Shown: piece after piece, positions 42,645 to 51,201 of the stretch
Layout: each line of letters starts with the position of its first letter
Numbering within the stretch: position 1 is the stretch's first letter
NCBI GenBank assembly: GCA_964384945.1
Contig: CAYLMK010000007.1
Location: 62,001 to 126,000 of the forward strand
Length of the DNA: 64,000 nucleotides
Source of the DNA: S015-6 sp964384945
GTDB lineage: Bacteria > Desulfobacterota > DSWW01
Direction of reading: 5' to 3'
Position numbers and translations under genes: made by a program
Notes under the pieces: generated by a model
What the model was told of the DNA's origin: nothing
The model's database searches: none
Seen by the model: the letters and a program-made list of their open reading frames with translations, nothing else

Positions 42645-43346
42645 CTAGAGCCTGCCGATTTCCGTCACTGTCTTCTCTTCGAGGTCCGCGAAGCCCCTGA
42701 TCAGTTTCACATAGGCGTCGTGACATCGAAGCTGTTCCATCATCTTGACCATTTCTTCCATCGGGTTCACGTTCGACGCCTCGACATGGCGCTGCCGGAC
42801 CTGATAATCCGCTTCGTTCAGGACCGCCCCGTTCTCGTCGACGATGCGAAGCCGTCCCTGGGGCGACAGCAGCCCTTCTCTTGTCTCCCCGACGTAGATC
42901 TCGCCGTTCGGCGCGACCTCGAGGATCTGTTCCGGATTGAGGCGCACGCCTTGCCCCTGCTCGTTGCGCACGGCAAGGCCCTCCGAGGTCACCAGGTTGC
43001 CCTCGGCGTCGAGATGAAACCTGCCGTTGCGTGTCTGCACGGTGCCCGCCGGACCCTGGGCTTCGAAGAATCCCTTTCCCTCGATGGCCAGGTCGAACGG
43101 ATTGTTCGTCTGCAGCAGCTCACCCTGTTCCGGGTTGCGGATCGGCCCGCTCAGCCGGGGGAATGCAAGCCCCTGGGAAAGCCCGTCGTCGAACCCTCCC
43201 GGGAAGGCGAAGTTCAGGCAGGACTGCTGCATCATCACCTTCTTGAAGCTCGGCGTCGATGCGTTGGCCAGGTTGTGGGCGACGTTTTCGAGGACCCTCT
43301 CGCACGCGGTGACCCCGGAGCCGGCGATATAGCACCCGATGTCCAA
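42645..43346 (-). CDS. flgF: Proximal rod protein FlgF
   Basis: 233 aa, related to FlgG but shorter. It shows HNLANASTPSFKKVMMQQ and VEASNVNPMEEMVKMMEQLR. The TTG start at 43346 has AAGGAG 7 nt upstream. It is the first gene after a sigma-54 promoter (43427-43442), heading flgF-flgG-flgA-flgH-flgI-flgJ. It could also be named a second FlgG-like rod protein; FlgF fits by order and size. Confidence 0.9.
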   Translation of the reverse strand: MDIGCYIAGSGVTACERVLENVAHNLANASTPSFKKVMMQQSCLNFAFPGGFDDGLSQGLAFPRLSGPIRNPEQGELLQTNNPFDLAIEGKGFFEAQGPAGTVQTRNGRFHLDAEGNLVTSEGLAVRNEQGQGVRLNPEQILEVAPNGEIYVGETREGLLSPQGRLRIVDENGAVLNEADYQVRQRHVEASNVNPMEEMVKMMEQLRCHDAYVKLIRGFADLEEKTVTEIGRL

Positions 43347-43426
43347 TTTGCTTCTCCTTCCGCCCGCCGGCGAACCCGCTGCCCGCCGGTCTTCAAGCCC
43401 CCACCCGGAGCGCCTCTGGGAGGGTT

Positions 43427-43442
43427 AGCAAATCCCATACCA
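43427..43442 (-). promoter_or_regulatory. Sigma-54 promoter for the flgF-flgJ operon
   Basis: Minus strand: TGGTATGGGATTTGCT, a match to TGGYRNGNNNNTTGCW at all fixed positions. Expected start is near 43415, about 69 nt before flgF. Confidence 0.78.
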
Positions 43443-43519
43443 TGGAGGAGTTTGCCTATCCTGTTGAAATGCGTTGTTTCTTTCCCGCGCCGCGCTGCTT
43501 CCGACCCGGCAGCTCCTTC

Positions 43520-43804
43520 CTACCGGGAAGAACCTGCCGCCTGCTTCAACCGGTAGAGAAACACATAGATCTCCGCGATCACCTGGTAGAGTTCCTGCGG
43601 GATCTCCCGGTAGAGGTCGAGCCCCATCAGGACCTCGACGAGCAGGGGATCCTCCCGGACCGGGATCCCGTGCTCCCGCGCCTCGCGGATCATCCGTCGC
43701 GCCAGCCACCCGCTCCCCTTGGCCACGACCCGGGGCGCGCGCGCCTCGCTCGCCTTGTACCGCAGAGCGGCCGCCCGCTCCCGCCTGTCACCCGTACGCG
43801 TCAA
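43520..43804 (-). CDS. FlhB C-terminal-domain paralogue (FlhX-like)
   Basis: 94 aa. AAALRYKASEARAPRVVAKG and IPQELYQVIAEIYVFLYRLK align with the cytoplasmic C-terminal subdomain of FlhB (compare residues after the cleavage site of the flhB product). It lacks the membrane part and the N-P-T-H cleavage motif. In Helicobacter such FlhX proteins can replace the cleaved FlhB tail. Its start overlaps the fliK-like gene by 17 bp, consistent with a role in export-substrate switching. Confidence 0.86.
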   Translation of the reverse strand: MTRTGDRRERAAALRYKASEARAPRVVAKGSGWLARRMIREAREHGIPVREDPLLVEVLMGLDLYREIPQELYQVIAEIYVFLYRLKQAAGSSR

Positions 43805-44732
43805 GGAAACCGCTCCCTTTCAGCAGTTGTTCGGCCCGGCGCGGAAGACGCTTGGATACCCTCACCCGAAGCCGGGTCAGCCCGATTCCGGCCAGGCGTT
43901 CCTCCAGAGCCGGCACCGCCTCGCGCAGCAGGCTGTGGGCCGGCTCGCCCGAGGAAAAGAAGATGTCCGCCTCCCGCGGCCGCCAGGAGATCACCGCCAG
44001 CAGTTCGCCCGAGCCCGGCAACGAGACCCGCAGCGCAACGACCAGGTCGGACCCGGATGACGGCAGGGCCCGTTTCACGAAGCCCTCGATGAATCTGCGC
44101 TCCCCGAAGGGAAGACAGAAGGGCACCGCTCCTTCCGAGCCTCCTTGAAGGACGGCCAGTTGCTTCGCCTCGATCTGTCGCAGGGCCGCGGCGATCGCCT
44201 CCCGCAGGCTCGAAGGACCCGTTTCGCGCAACCGGGCGAGCAGATACCCCTTCAAGTCCTGCAGCGGCTGCCAGGATTCCCTTTTCTCCAGCCACTCGCG
44301 CAGCCTGGCTTCATAGAAAAGCCCGGCATGCAGGACCGCCAGGCGCACCGTCTCCGGGGTTTGTGCCTGCAGGGTCAGGCTCGGAGGCAATGCGCCCAGG
44401 GAGGAGAGGCTCTGCAGGATGGAAGCGAGCGAACTCGGCGGTTGCCCCCGGAAGCCCGCGAGCAGTTCCGCCAGCCCCCTGCCGGTCGTCTGGTAGAGCA
44501 GGAGGATCCTGCCTTCCCGGAGGGAGACCTCGGCGAGGCAGCCGTGTCCGACCGTCAGGGGAATGCGGCTCGTCACGACGAACACCTGATGCTTCGCGGC
44601 GATGCGGTACCGGTCGAAAGGCAGGGCTTCCAGAACCCGGAAGGCGATCTTCTCCCCCTCCCGGAAGAGGCCTTTGTCCGGCGCGCCTTCCCTGGATTGA
44701 ATCTCGGCGGTCTGCACGGCATGCGGTTGCAA
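43788..44732 (-). CDS. FliK-like protein (hook-length control C-terminal domain)
   Basis: 314 aa. The N-terminal part (YRIAAKHQVFVVTSRIPLTV) is a small beta domain, the middle is helical, and the C-terminal half (DLVVALRVSLPGSGELLAVI) resembles the FliK C-terminal substrate-switch domain. It lies next to the FlhB-tail paralogue, its expected partner, and is distinct from the main fliK at 57520-58887. The TTG start at 44732 has AAAGGG a little over 10 nt upstream. Assignment is partly contextual. Confidence 0.65.
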   Translation of the reverse strand: MQPHAVQTAEIQSREGAPDKGLFREGEKIAFRVLEALPFDRYRIAAKHQVFVVTSRIPLTVGHGCLAEVSLREGRILLLYQTTGRGLAELLAGFRGQPPSSLASILQSLSSLGALPPSLTLQAQTPETVRLAVLHAGLFYEARLREWLEKRESWQPLQDLKGYLLARLRETGPSSLREAIAAALRQIEAKQLAVLQGGSEGAVPFCLPFGERRFIEGFVKRALPSSGSDLVVALRVSLPGSGELLAVISWRPREADIFFSSGEPAHSLLREAVPALEERLAGIGLTRLRVRVSKRLPRRAEQLLKGSGFLDAYG

Positions 44733-44759
44733 CGCCTGTCGCCCTTTCCCGGGGTTCTC

Positions 44760-45167
44760 CTAAAAGCGAAACATCTCCGTGATCTTTCTCTTCGGCACCG
44801 GCAGGACGGGTTCCGGCGCCGTGCCCTCGACGCCCCTGCCCATGTCCGAGAGCGCCAGGAGCATCTCGATTTCACCCCGGGGGGATTGCAGGCGGCTTGC
44901 GATCTGCTCCACGGACAGCCCCTGCCTCCTCAAGCTCTGGGCCCGGCTCGTCATGTCGCCGACCTGCGCATCCCGGTCCCGGCCCTCCGGCGCGAGGGTC
45001 TCGGCGCCCTGGGCCTTCTCCGCCGTCCGCTCCGGAACGGGTTCCCTCGCCGGGATGCCCGGGGCCTCCGGAACCGGGCCGAGCCTGTTCCAGGAGAGAT
45101 ACAGCACCAAAAGGATGAGGACGGCCGAGAAGGCAACGTCGAATCCGATCAGGATCAAAGGATTCAT
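44760..45167 (-). CDS. DUF2802 membrane-anchored protein
   Basis: 135 aa. One N-terminal membrane helix (AVLILLVLYLSWN) precedes a Pro/Glu-rich linker and a conserved C-terminal helix-turn segment GLSVEQIASRLQSPRGEIEM, the DUF2802 hallmark. Such genes sit downstream of fliA in many proteobacterial flagellar clusters. Function unknown. It precedes the fliK-like gene by 27 bp. Confidence 0.78.
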   Translation of the reverse strand: MNPLILIGFDVAFSAVLILLVLYLSWNRLGPVPEAPGIPAREPVPERTAEKAQGAETLAPEGRDRDAQVGDMTSRAQSLRRQGLSVEQIASRLQSPRGEIEMLLALSDMGRGVEGTAPEPVLPVPKRKITEMFRF

Positions 45168-45188
45168 GACATCTCCCTTCCTGCGTTG

Positions 45189-45368
45189 TCACACGCGGGT
45201 ATCCACGCGGTGGCCTTCTTGCGGTTTGTTGCTTTTCTTCTCCTTGGTCCTCTGGCCGTTCGACCGGTCCCGCTTCTCCGCATCGTTCCTCCTGCGGATC
45301 CCTGCGATCCGGTCCGGACCCGGCACCGGGACGTCCACGCCGCGTATCGAATGGGGGCTCTCCTGCAT
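45189..45368 (-). CDS. Small hydrophilic protein of unknown function
   Basis: 59 aa. The ATG at 45368 is preceded by AAAGGAGGTGA, a perfect anti-16S match, 5 nt upstream, which makes this small gene convincing. A GTG at 45377 lies inside that site. The protein is very basic (Arg/Lys-rich) and disordered-looking with an IRGVDVPVPGPDRIAG N-terminus and HRVDTRV end. It lies between fliA and DUF2802, a position where small unannotated proteins recur. Function unknown. Confidence 0.65.
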   Translation of the reverse strand: MQESPHSIRGVDVPVPGPDRIAGIRRRNDAEKRDRSNGQRTKEKKSNKPQEGHRVDTRV

Positions 45369-45434
45369 CTCCGTCACCTCCTTTCTACATGGGAGTCTTC
45401 GGACGAGAGCGACATGGGCCGACCGGAAGGGTGT

Positions 45435-46181
45435 TCATCCGTCCAGGGCCTCCTTGTGAAGCTTCCCCTTGAGCCGCATGAGCGCCTGGGTCTGGAGCTG
45501 ACACACCCTGGACTCGCCCACGCCCAAAACCTTTCCGATCTCTTTCAGATTGAGTTCTTCGTAGTAGTAGAGCTGGATGATGAGCCGCTCCCGTTCCGGC
45601 AGCGAGTCGATCGCCTTTTCGAGCAGGTTCTTCAGCTCGCTCCTTTCGGCGGACAAGGCCGGGTTTTTCCTGGCCGGTTCGTTCTCCTTGCCGGCGACCT
45701 CGACCGCCATCTCGTTCGAGACGTGGAGGTCCTCCAGGCTCAGGAAGGAAAGGGAGCGGGCGCGCCGCAGAAAGGCCTCGTACTGGGCCTGCGACAACCC
45801 GAGGTCGTTGCGGATCTCCTCCTCGCTCGGCTCCCGCCCGAGACGGTTCGCCAGGTTGTTCATCCCCTGCGCGTACCTTTTGTACCGGTCTCGAAACGAC
45901 CGGGGCAGCCAGTCCTGTTCTCGGATCGCATCGAGCATCGCCCCCCGGATGCGGATGGAGGCATAGGTTCTGAAGCGGTTCTTCCGGGCCGGGTCGAAGT
46001 CGCGCAGGGCCTGCAGCAGGCCGACCGTGCCGGCGCTGATCAGGTCCTGGATATCGAGGGTCTCGGGGAGCCGAACCGCCAGCCGATAGGCGATCCACTT
46101 CACGAAGGGCAGGTGTTCGAGTACATGCGCCTCGTTCTGCCGCGACAACTCCTCCATCCTCTGGGATACGGCCCTCTTCAT
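45435..46181 (-). CDS. fliA: Flagellar sigma factor sigma-28 (FliA)
   Basis: 248 aa. Region 2 shows LPFVKWIAYRLAVRLPETLD, DLISAGTVGLLQALRDFD and NRFRTYASIRIRGAMLDAIR. Region 4 shows LPERERLIIQLYYYEELNLK and GVGESRVCQLQTQALMRLK. It directs transcription of fliC and flgM, whose promoters are visible here. It is cotranscribed with flhF and flhG from the fliL sigma-54 promoter. Confidence 0.96.
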   Translation of the reverse strand: MKRAVSQRMEELSRQNEAHVLEHLPFVKWIAYRLAVRLPETLDIQDLISAGTVGLLQALRDFDPARKNRFRTYASIRIRGAMLDAIREQDWLPRSFRDRYKRYAQGMNNLANRLGREPSEEEIRNDLGLSQAQYEAFLRRARSLSFLSLEDLHVSNEMAVEVAGKENEPARKNPALSAERSELKNLLEKAIDSLPERERLIIQLYYYEELNLKEIGKVLGVGESRVCQLQTQALMRLKGKLHKEALDG

Positions 46182-46203
46182 CGCGCCTTCCGTGCTCGAT
46201 TGC

Positions 46204-47040
46204 CTAACGGGCTTCGCGCCGGGAAGATTGCTTCTCCGGCGGATGGCTTGCGGAGGCCTCCGGCCGCCTTCCCGCCTCGCCGGCCTCGAGCTCCCGGCAG
46301 ATCCTGCGGAAATCGACCGAGGCCCTGCAGTGGGGGTGCAGGAGCATCACCGGCTTCTGCAGGCGCACCGCCCGTTCGAGGTTGCTGTCGTTGCTGACGA
46401 ACCCGGCATACTGCGGCCGGATTTCGAGGAAGTGCTCCGCCGCCCTTCGCAGGGTCTGGTAGATCTCCCATCCCTGCTCGCCCGATTCGGCTCGGTTGAT
46501 GATCAGGCGGAAGTTCTTCTCCCCGTTTGTCCGGGCCAGGACCTTCATGGTCGCGTAGGCGTCGGTGATCGAGGTCGGCTCCGGTGTGGCGACCAGCAGA
46601 ACCTGCTGTGCGAAGCTGCTGAAAAACGATACGTTGGAGGAAATGCCGGAGGCCGTGTCGATCAGGATGGTGTCCGCCTCCCCGAGGAGCTGCCGAAACA
46701 TGGAGAAGACGAGCATCTTCTCCCCCGTGTCGAGCTGTGTCAGCTCCTGGATGCCCGACTCGGCCGGAAGGATCTTGATGCCCCCGGGTCCCTCGAGGAT
46801 CGCCTCCCGAAGAGAGCACCGGTTGGACAGGACATCGCCCAGGGAATGGCGGGACCGGATGCCGAGCAGCACGTCCAGGTTCCCGAGCCCAAGGTCCGCG
46901 TCCAGAATCAGGACCTTTCCGCCCTTCTCGGCCAGGGCGATTCCCAGGTTGAGCACCACGTTCGTTTTGCCCACGCCGCCCTTCCCGCTCGTGATCGCGT
47001 AAATCGCCACAGGTCGTTTCCTCTGCTCGTCGCGTCCCAT
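46204..47040 (-). CDS. flhG: MinD-like ATPase FlhG (FleN)
   Basis: 278 aa. The deviant Walker A is TSGKGGVGKTNVVLNLGIAL, with LILDADLGLGNLDVLLG and TILIDTASGIS. FlhG limits flagellar number with FlhF and often restrains the sigma-54 activator. A C-terminal Arg/Ser-rich tail follows residue 255. It starts 3 bp after flhF, the usual order. Confidence 0.94.
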   Translation of the reverse strand: MGRDEQRKRPVAIYAITSGKGGVGKTNVVLNLGIALAEKGGKVLILDADLGLGNLDVLLGIRSRHSLGDVLSNRCSLREAILEGPGGIKILPAESGIQELTQLDTGEKMLVFSMFRQLLGEADTILIDTASGISSNVSFFSSFAQQVLLVATPEPTSITDAYATMKVLARTNGEKNFRLIINRAESGEQGWEIYQTLRRAAEHFLEIRPQYAGFVSNDSNLERAVRLQKPVMLLHPHCRASVDFRRICRELEAGEAGRRPEASASHPPEKQSSRREAR

Positions 47041-47043
47041 CGT

Positions 47044-48063
47044 TCAGATTCCCAGCATCATGTCCAGGAGCATGCCCTTGTTGGCCGGCACGATGTCGTG
47101 CGGAATGTCCTGTCCGGTCGTCATCCAGGACAACGGGACCGGATGGCGCAGAAGCACGTCCAGCAGGCCGCCCACGCCCCGGCTTTCGTCCAGTTTCGTC
47201 AGGATGAGGCTCGCCAGGGAAAGACGTCCGTACTCCTCCAGATCCTGCGCGAGGACCTCGGTGCGGTAGTGGGGGCTGAGAAGGAGATGGAATTCCGTGT
47301 CCGGGCACAGGGAGATGACGTCGAACAGGGCCTCCCGCATCCCTTTGTCCTGCATCCCCTTGCCGGGGGTGTCGATGAAGAGCGTATCCACCCTGTCCCG
47401 GATCTCGAAGAGCCTCGGGATCTGATTGCGTTCGTGGGCCACCCCGACCGGGATTTCGAGGAGGCTCCCGATCCGTTGCAACTCCTCGCGGGCGGCGACC
47501 TTCTCTCCGTCCAGGCTCACGACCGCGACGCTCCGCCGGTGCAGAAAGCGCTCCATGGAAGCGAGCTTTGCGAGCGTCGTGGTCTTTCCGACACCGGTCC
47601 TGCCCAGAAGCGCGATGCAGTTCTTTCCCTTGGGCAGGCCCTGCGTGGTCTGGAGGCGGCCGGAGAAGAATCTTCGAAGCTCTCTGTGCATTACCTCTTT
47701 CTTGCAGAGTTCCTCGGGGGAAACGCCGGTAGCCAGGTCCTGGACCACCTCCAGGGCCGTCGGCTCGCTCAGGCCCTTTCCCTTCAGCTCCTGGTAGAGA
47801 ACGAGGGCGGCCTTGCCGAGGCGCGAGACCTCTCGTTCTTCGAGAACGGACAGAAGCATGCGCTTGATCTCGAGGATCTCCTCTTCGAGCCCGACCCGGT
47901 TTGCGCGGCCCGGCGCCCGGACGGGCTCGACCGCCGCGGTCAGCTCGACCGTGGCGTCCTCCAGGGTGGTCTGGGAGAGGATCACCACGTCCTCCCCCAG
48001 GGCGGCCTTGGCCTGCTGGAGGACCGCCTTCATGTTCTTGCCGTAGAATTTCCTGATCACCAT
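47044..48063 (-). CDS. flhF: SRP-like GTPase FlhF with divergent motifs
   Basis: 339 aa. The N-terminal part is KFYGKNMKAVLQQAKAALGE; the NG domain has P-loop GRTGVGKTTTLAKLA, G4 TKLDES and G5 TTGQDIPHDI. Two motifs differ from the family: the DTYR-type G2 region reads VVSLDGEKVAAREELQRIG, and the DTAGR G3 motif reads DTPGKG. FlhF marks the site of flagellar assembly. Divergence could alter GTP hydrolysis or dimer formation. Order flhA-flhF-flhG is normal. Confidence 0.92.
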   Translation of the reverse strand: MVIRKFYGKNMKAVLQQAKAALGEDVVILSQTTLEDATVELTAAVEPVRAPGRANRVGLEEEILEIKRMLLSVLEEREVSRLGKAALVLYQELKGKGLSEPTALEVVQDLATGVSPEELCKKEVMHRELRRFFSGRLQTTQGLPKGKNCIALLGRTGVGKTTTLAKLASMERFLHRRSVAVVSLDGEKVAAREELQRIGSLLEIPVGVAHERNQIPRLFEIRDRVDTLFIDTPGKGMQDKGMREALFDVISLCPDTEFHLLLSPHYRTEVLAQDLEEYGRLSLASLILTKLDESRGVGGLLDVLLRHPVPLSWMTTGQDIPHDIVPANKGMLLDMMLGI

Positions 48064-48073
48064 GGCTCACCCG

Positions 48074-50137
48074 CTACCGATTCAGTGCCAGCAGTCGCGT
48101 ATCCGCAGAGATTTCGTTGTACGAGAGCACGGGAAGCGAGGGCAAGAACCGGTTGAGCAGCCTGCGGACGTGTCGGCGCAGTTCCGGGGTGGTCAGCAGA
48201 ACCGGCGTGTGCCCCTTCCGGGCGCCCTCCTCCATCGATTTCTTGGTCTGTTTGACGAGATCCTGCACCTCCTTCGGGTCGAGGGCGGCGAAGCTTCCCT
48301 GGCTCGTGTTGACCATGTTCTTCGCGATCTTCTCCTCCCAACGAGGGTCCATGATGATGGCGGTCAACGTCCCGTCCTCGTTCTTGTGCAGGCGGCTGAT
48401 CTGCCGCGCCAGGGCCTGCCGGGCGTACTCGGTCAGGGTGTCCGGGTCCTTGATGACGGGCGCGTGGTCCCCGAGCGTCTCCAGGATCGTGAGCAGATCC
48501 CGTATCGACACCCTCTCCTCGAGCAGGTTCTGCAGGACGCGGTGGACCGCGCTCAGCGAGAGCTGGTTCGGAATGAGTTCTTCCACCACCTTGGGGTGCT
48601 CCTGGCCGATCGCCTGGAGCAGTTCGTGAACCCCCTGCCTCGTGAGCAGTTCGTGCGCATGCCGCTGGATGACGTCGGACAGGTGCGTCACCGCGACCGT
48701 CGGAGCGTCCACGACGGTGTAGCCCATCATCTGCGCCTTCTCTTTGTCCTCCTCGGGGATGCTGATCGCCGTCAGGCCGAAGACCGGCTCCTCGGTGGGG
48801 ATCCCTTCGAGGCCGTCCTGCGCGTTGCCCGGGTTGATGGCCATGCACATCCCGGGCTGAATGACGCCTCGGGCCACCTCGGTCTCCTTGACGTAGATGC
48901 GGTACTCGGAGGGGCCCAGTTGCAGGTTGTCCTTGATGTGGATCGGCGGAACGATGAATCCGAGATCCCGGGCCAGTTGTCCCCGGAGGGTCTGGATCCG
49001 TTCCAGCATCAACCCGCCCTGGGTCTTGTCCACCAGCGGGACCAGTTGATAGCCGAGGTCCATGGCGAGCAGATCGACCGGCTCGACACGCACGAGGGCC
49101 GCGGGTTCCTTCTCTTCCTCCGGGCTCTCCACGGTGTCGGTCGCCGAGGCCCGGCGGGCGCGGTAGGCGAGAAGCCCCACGATCCCGGCCAGGAGCAAGA
49201 AGGAAACATGGGGCAGGCCCGGGACGGTCGCGAAGGCGAACAGGATGACGCTGGCCAGGAAGAGGACCCTCGGGTTTCCCACGAGCTGCCGCTGAACCGT
49301 CTTGGCGAAATCTTCTTCCGTGGCCGCCCGGCTGACCACGATGCCGGCCGCGGTGGAGATGAACAGCGCCGGGATCTGGGAGACCAGCCCGTCTCCGACC
49401 GTGAGAAGCGTATAGGTTTTGGCCGCCTCGCCGACCGGCATTCCCTTTTGAAGGACGCCGAGGGCAAGCCCGCCGAAAATGTTTACGGCCGTGATGATGA
49501 TGCCTGCGATCGCGTCGCCCCGCACGAATTTGCTCGCGCCGTCCATGGCCCCGTAGAAGTCCGCCTCGCGCGCGATCCGCTCGCGCCTTTGGCGCGCCTC
49601 GCCCTCGGATATGAGGCCGGCGTTCAGGTCGGCGTCGATGCTCATTTGCTTGCCCGGCATGGCGTCCAACGTGAAGCGCGCCGCGACCTCGGCGATTCGG
49701 CCCGACCCCTTGGTGATGACGACGAAATTGATGACCACGAGGATGATGAACACCACGAGGCCCACGACGTATTCGCCGCCGACCACGAACTGGCCGAACG
49801 AGGCGATCACCTTGCCCGCGGCCTGCGGTCCCTGATCCCCCCGGAGCAGGATGAGGCGGGTCGAGGCGATGTTGAGGGAAAGCCGGAAGAGCGTCGAGAC
49901 GAGCAGGACGGCGGGAAAGACGGAGAATTCCAGGGGCTTCTCGATGAAGAAGCCCACCAGAAGGATGGTGATGGCCAGGGTGATGCTGAGGGTCAGCAGG
50001 AGATCCATCAGGATGGGGGGCACCGGGAGAATCATGATCGCAAGGATCAGGATGACCCCGAGGGGGATCGAGAGCTGATTGCTCATCTCCAAGCGGCTTT
50101 CGAACCCCAGAAACCCCTTATCCGCCCGCTGCGCCAT
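48074..50137 (-). CDS. flhA: Flagellar export gate protein FlhA
   Basis: 687 aa. About 8 membrane helices span residues 20-330. Conserved FlhA features include FVIIVDTG-like segments (here GEYVVGLVVFIILVVINFVV), TKGSGRIAEVAARFTLDAMP and QMSIDADLNAGLI. The large cytosolic C-terminal domain forms the export ring. It overlaps flhB by 20 bp. Confidence 0.97.
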   Translation of the reverse strand: MAQRADKGFLGFESRLEMSNQLSIPLGVILILAIMILPVPPILMDLLLTLSITLAITILLVGFFIEKPLEFSVFPAVLLVSTLFRLSLNIASTRLILLRGDQGPQAAGKVIASFGQFVVGGEYVVGLVVFIILVVINFVVITKGSGRIAEVAARFTLDAMPGKQMSIDADLNAGLISEGEARQRRERIAREADFYGAMDGASKFVRGDAIAGIIITAVNIFGGLALGVLQKGMPVGEAAKTYTLLTVGDGLVSQIPALFISTAAGIVVSRAATEEDFAKTVQRQLVGNPRVLFLASVILFAFATVPGLPHVSFLLLAGIVGLLAYRARRASATDTVESPEEEKEPAALVRVEPVDLLAMDLGYQLVPLVDKTQGGLMLERIQTLRGQLARDLGFIVPPIHIKDNLQLGPSEYRIYVKETEVARGVIQPGMCMAINPGNAQDGLEGIPTEEPVFGLTAISIPEEDKEKAQMMGYTVVDAPTVAVTHLSDVIQRHAHELLTRQGVHELLQAIGQEHPKVVEELIPNQLSLSAVHRVLQNLLEERVSIRDLLTILETLGDHAPVIKDPDTLTEYARQALARQISRLHKNEDGTLTAIIMDPRWEEKIAKNMVNTSQGSFAALDPKEVQDLVKQTKKSMEEGARKGHTPVLLTTPELRRHVRRLLNRFLPSLPVLSYNEISADTRLLALNR

Positions 50138-51200
50138 GGATCACCTTCCGCTTGAGTCGATAAACATAGGTCAGAATCTCGGCCACGACACGGTACATTT
50201 CCACCGGGATCTCCTGGTCGAGGCCCACGTTTCGGTACAGGAATCGGGCCAGGGGCGGGTTCTCGACCACCGGGACGTAGTGCTCCCGGGCGACCTCCTT
50301 GATCCGCTCGCAGAGAAGCGCGGCACCCTTGGCCACCACCACCGGCGCCATGTCCCTGCTGCGGTCGTACCGAAGGGCCACGGCCACGTGGTCCGGGTTG
50401 GTCACGACGACGTCCGCCTTCGGAACCTCCTGCATCATCCGTTGTCTTGCGAGATTCATCTGAATGCTTCGGATGCGCGACTTGACCCTCGGGTCCCCTT
50501 CGGTCTCCTTCATTTCCTCCTTGAGTTCCTGCTTGGTCATGCGCAACTCCTTCTCGAAATTCCATTTCTGGAAGAGATAGTCGAGAAAGGCGAGCACGAC
50601 CAGAGCCAGCCAGACCTTTGCGACAAGCTTGAGCGCAAGGGCGGCGCCGTATCCGAGGGCCCCGTGCAGAGGAAGCGCCTCGAGCCGCGCGAGGTCCTTC
50701 AGGGCGGGGCGAACCGTGTCGTAGGCGAGCCAGCCGATGAGCAGCACCTTGCCGAACCCCTTGAGCACCTCCACGAACCCGTTCAGGGAGAAGATCCGCT
50801 TGAAGCCCGAGGCGGGGCTGATCTTGCTCAGCTTCGGGAGGAGGACCTTGGGGGTGATGTGGAACCCCACCTGGGGCAGATTGGCCGCAAAGGCGAGCAG
50901 GACGAACGCCGCCCAGAAAGGGGCCGACAGCTCCAGGGCCCGGACCGCCCAGAACAGGAACAATCCCTCAAAACCCTTTCCCACCTGCAGCGCCGCGGTG
51001 AATCCGAGCCCGTCGCGGATACACACGGTCCATGCGCGGATCCATTCGCCGCCCAGCAGGGCGAAGAGGCCCAGGGCGCCGCCCAGCAGCATGGCGGTGT
51101 TCACTTCCCGGCTCCTTGCGACCTGCCCCTCCTGCCGGGCCCTCTGCCGCTTGCGCGGGGTCGCCGGGTGGGTTCTTTCCTGGCCCTTGTCCTCTGCCAT
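50118..51200 (-). CDS. flhB: Flagellar export switch protein FlhB with NPDH cleavage motif
   Basis: 360 aa with four membrane helices and a charged N-terminus (GQERTHPATPRKRQRARQEG). The autocleavage site reads VVTNPDHVAVALRYD: the usual N-P-T-H is N-P-D-H here. The rest (VVAKGAALLCERIKEVAREH, then ILTYVYRLKRK) is standard. Cleavage switches export from rod/hook to filament substrates. A separate paralogue of this C-terminal tail is encoded at 43520-43804. Confidence 0.95.
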   Translation of the reverse strand: MAEDKGQERTHPATPRKRQRARQEGQVARSREVNTAMLLGGALGLFALLGGEWIRAWTVCIRDGLGFTAALQVGKGFEGLFLFWAVRALELSAPFWAAFVLLAFAANLPQVGFHITPKVLLPKLSKISPASGFKRIFSLNGFVEVLKGFGKVLLIGWLAYDTVRPALKDLARLEALPLHGALGYGAALALKLVAKVWLALVVLAFLDYLFQKWNFEKELRMTKQELKEEMKETEGDPRVKSRIRSIQMNLARQRMMQEVPKADVVVTNPDHVAVALRYDRSRDMAPVVVAKGAALLCERIKEVAREHYVPVVENPPLARFLYRNVGLDQEIPVEMYRVVAEILTYVYRLKRKVIHGAAGG

Positions 51201-51201
51201 C

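Noticed and set aside
46192..50155. Plus-strand open frames of about 650-700 codons
   Set aside because: They are antisense to flhG, flhF and flhA, which are certain; no ribosome binding sites or motifs support them.
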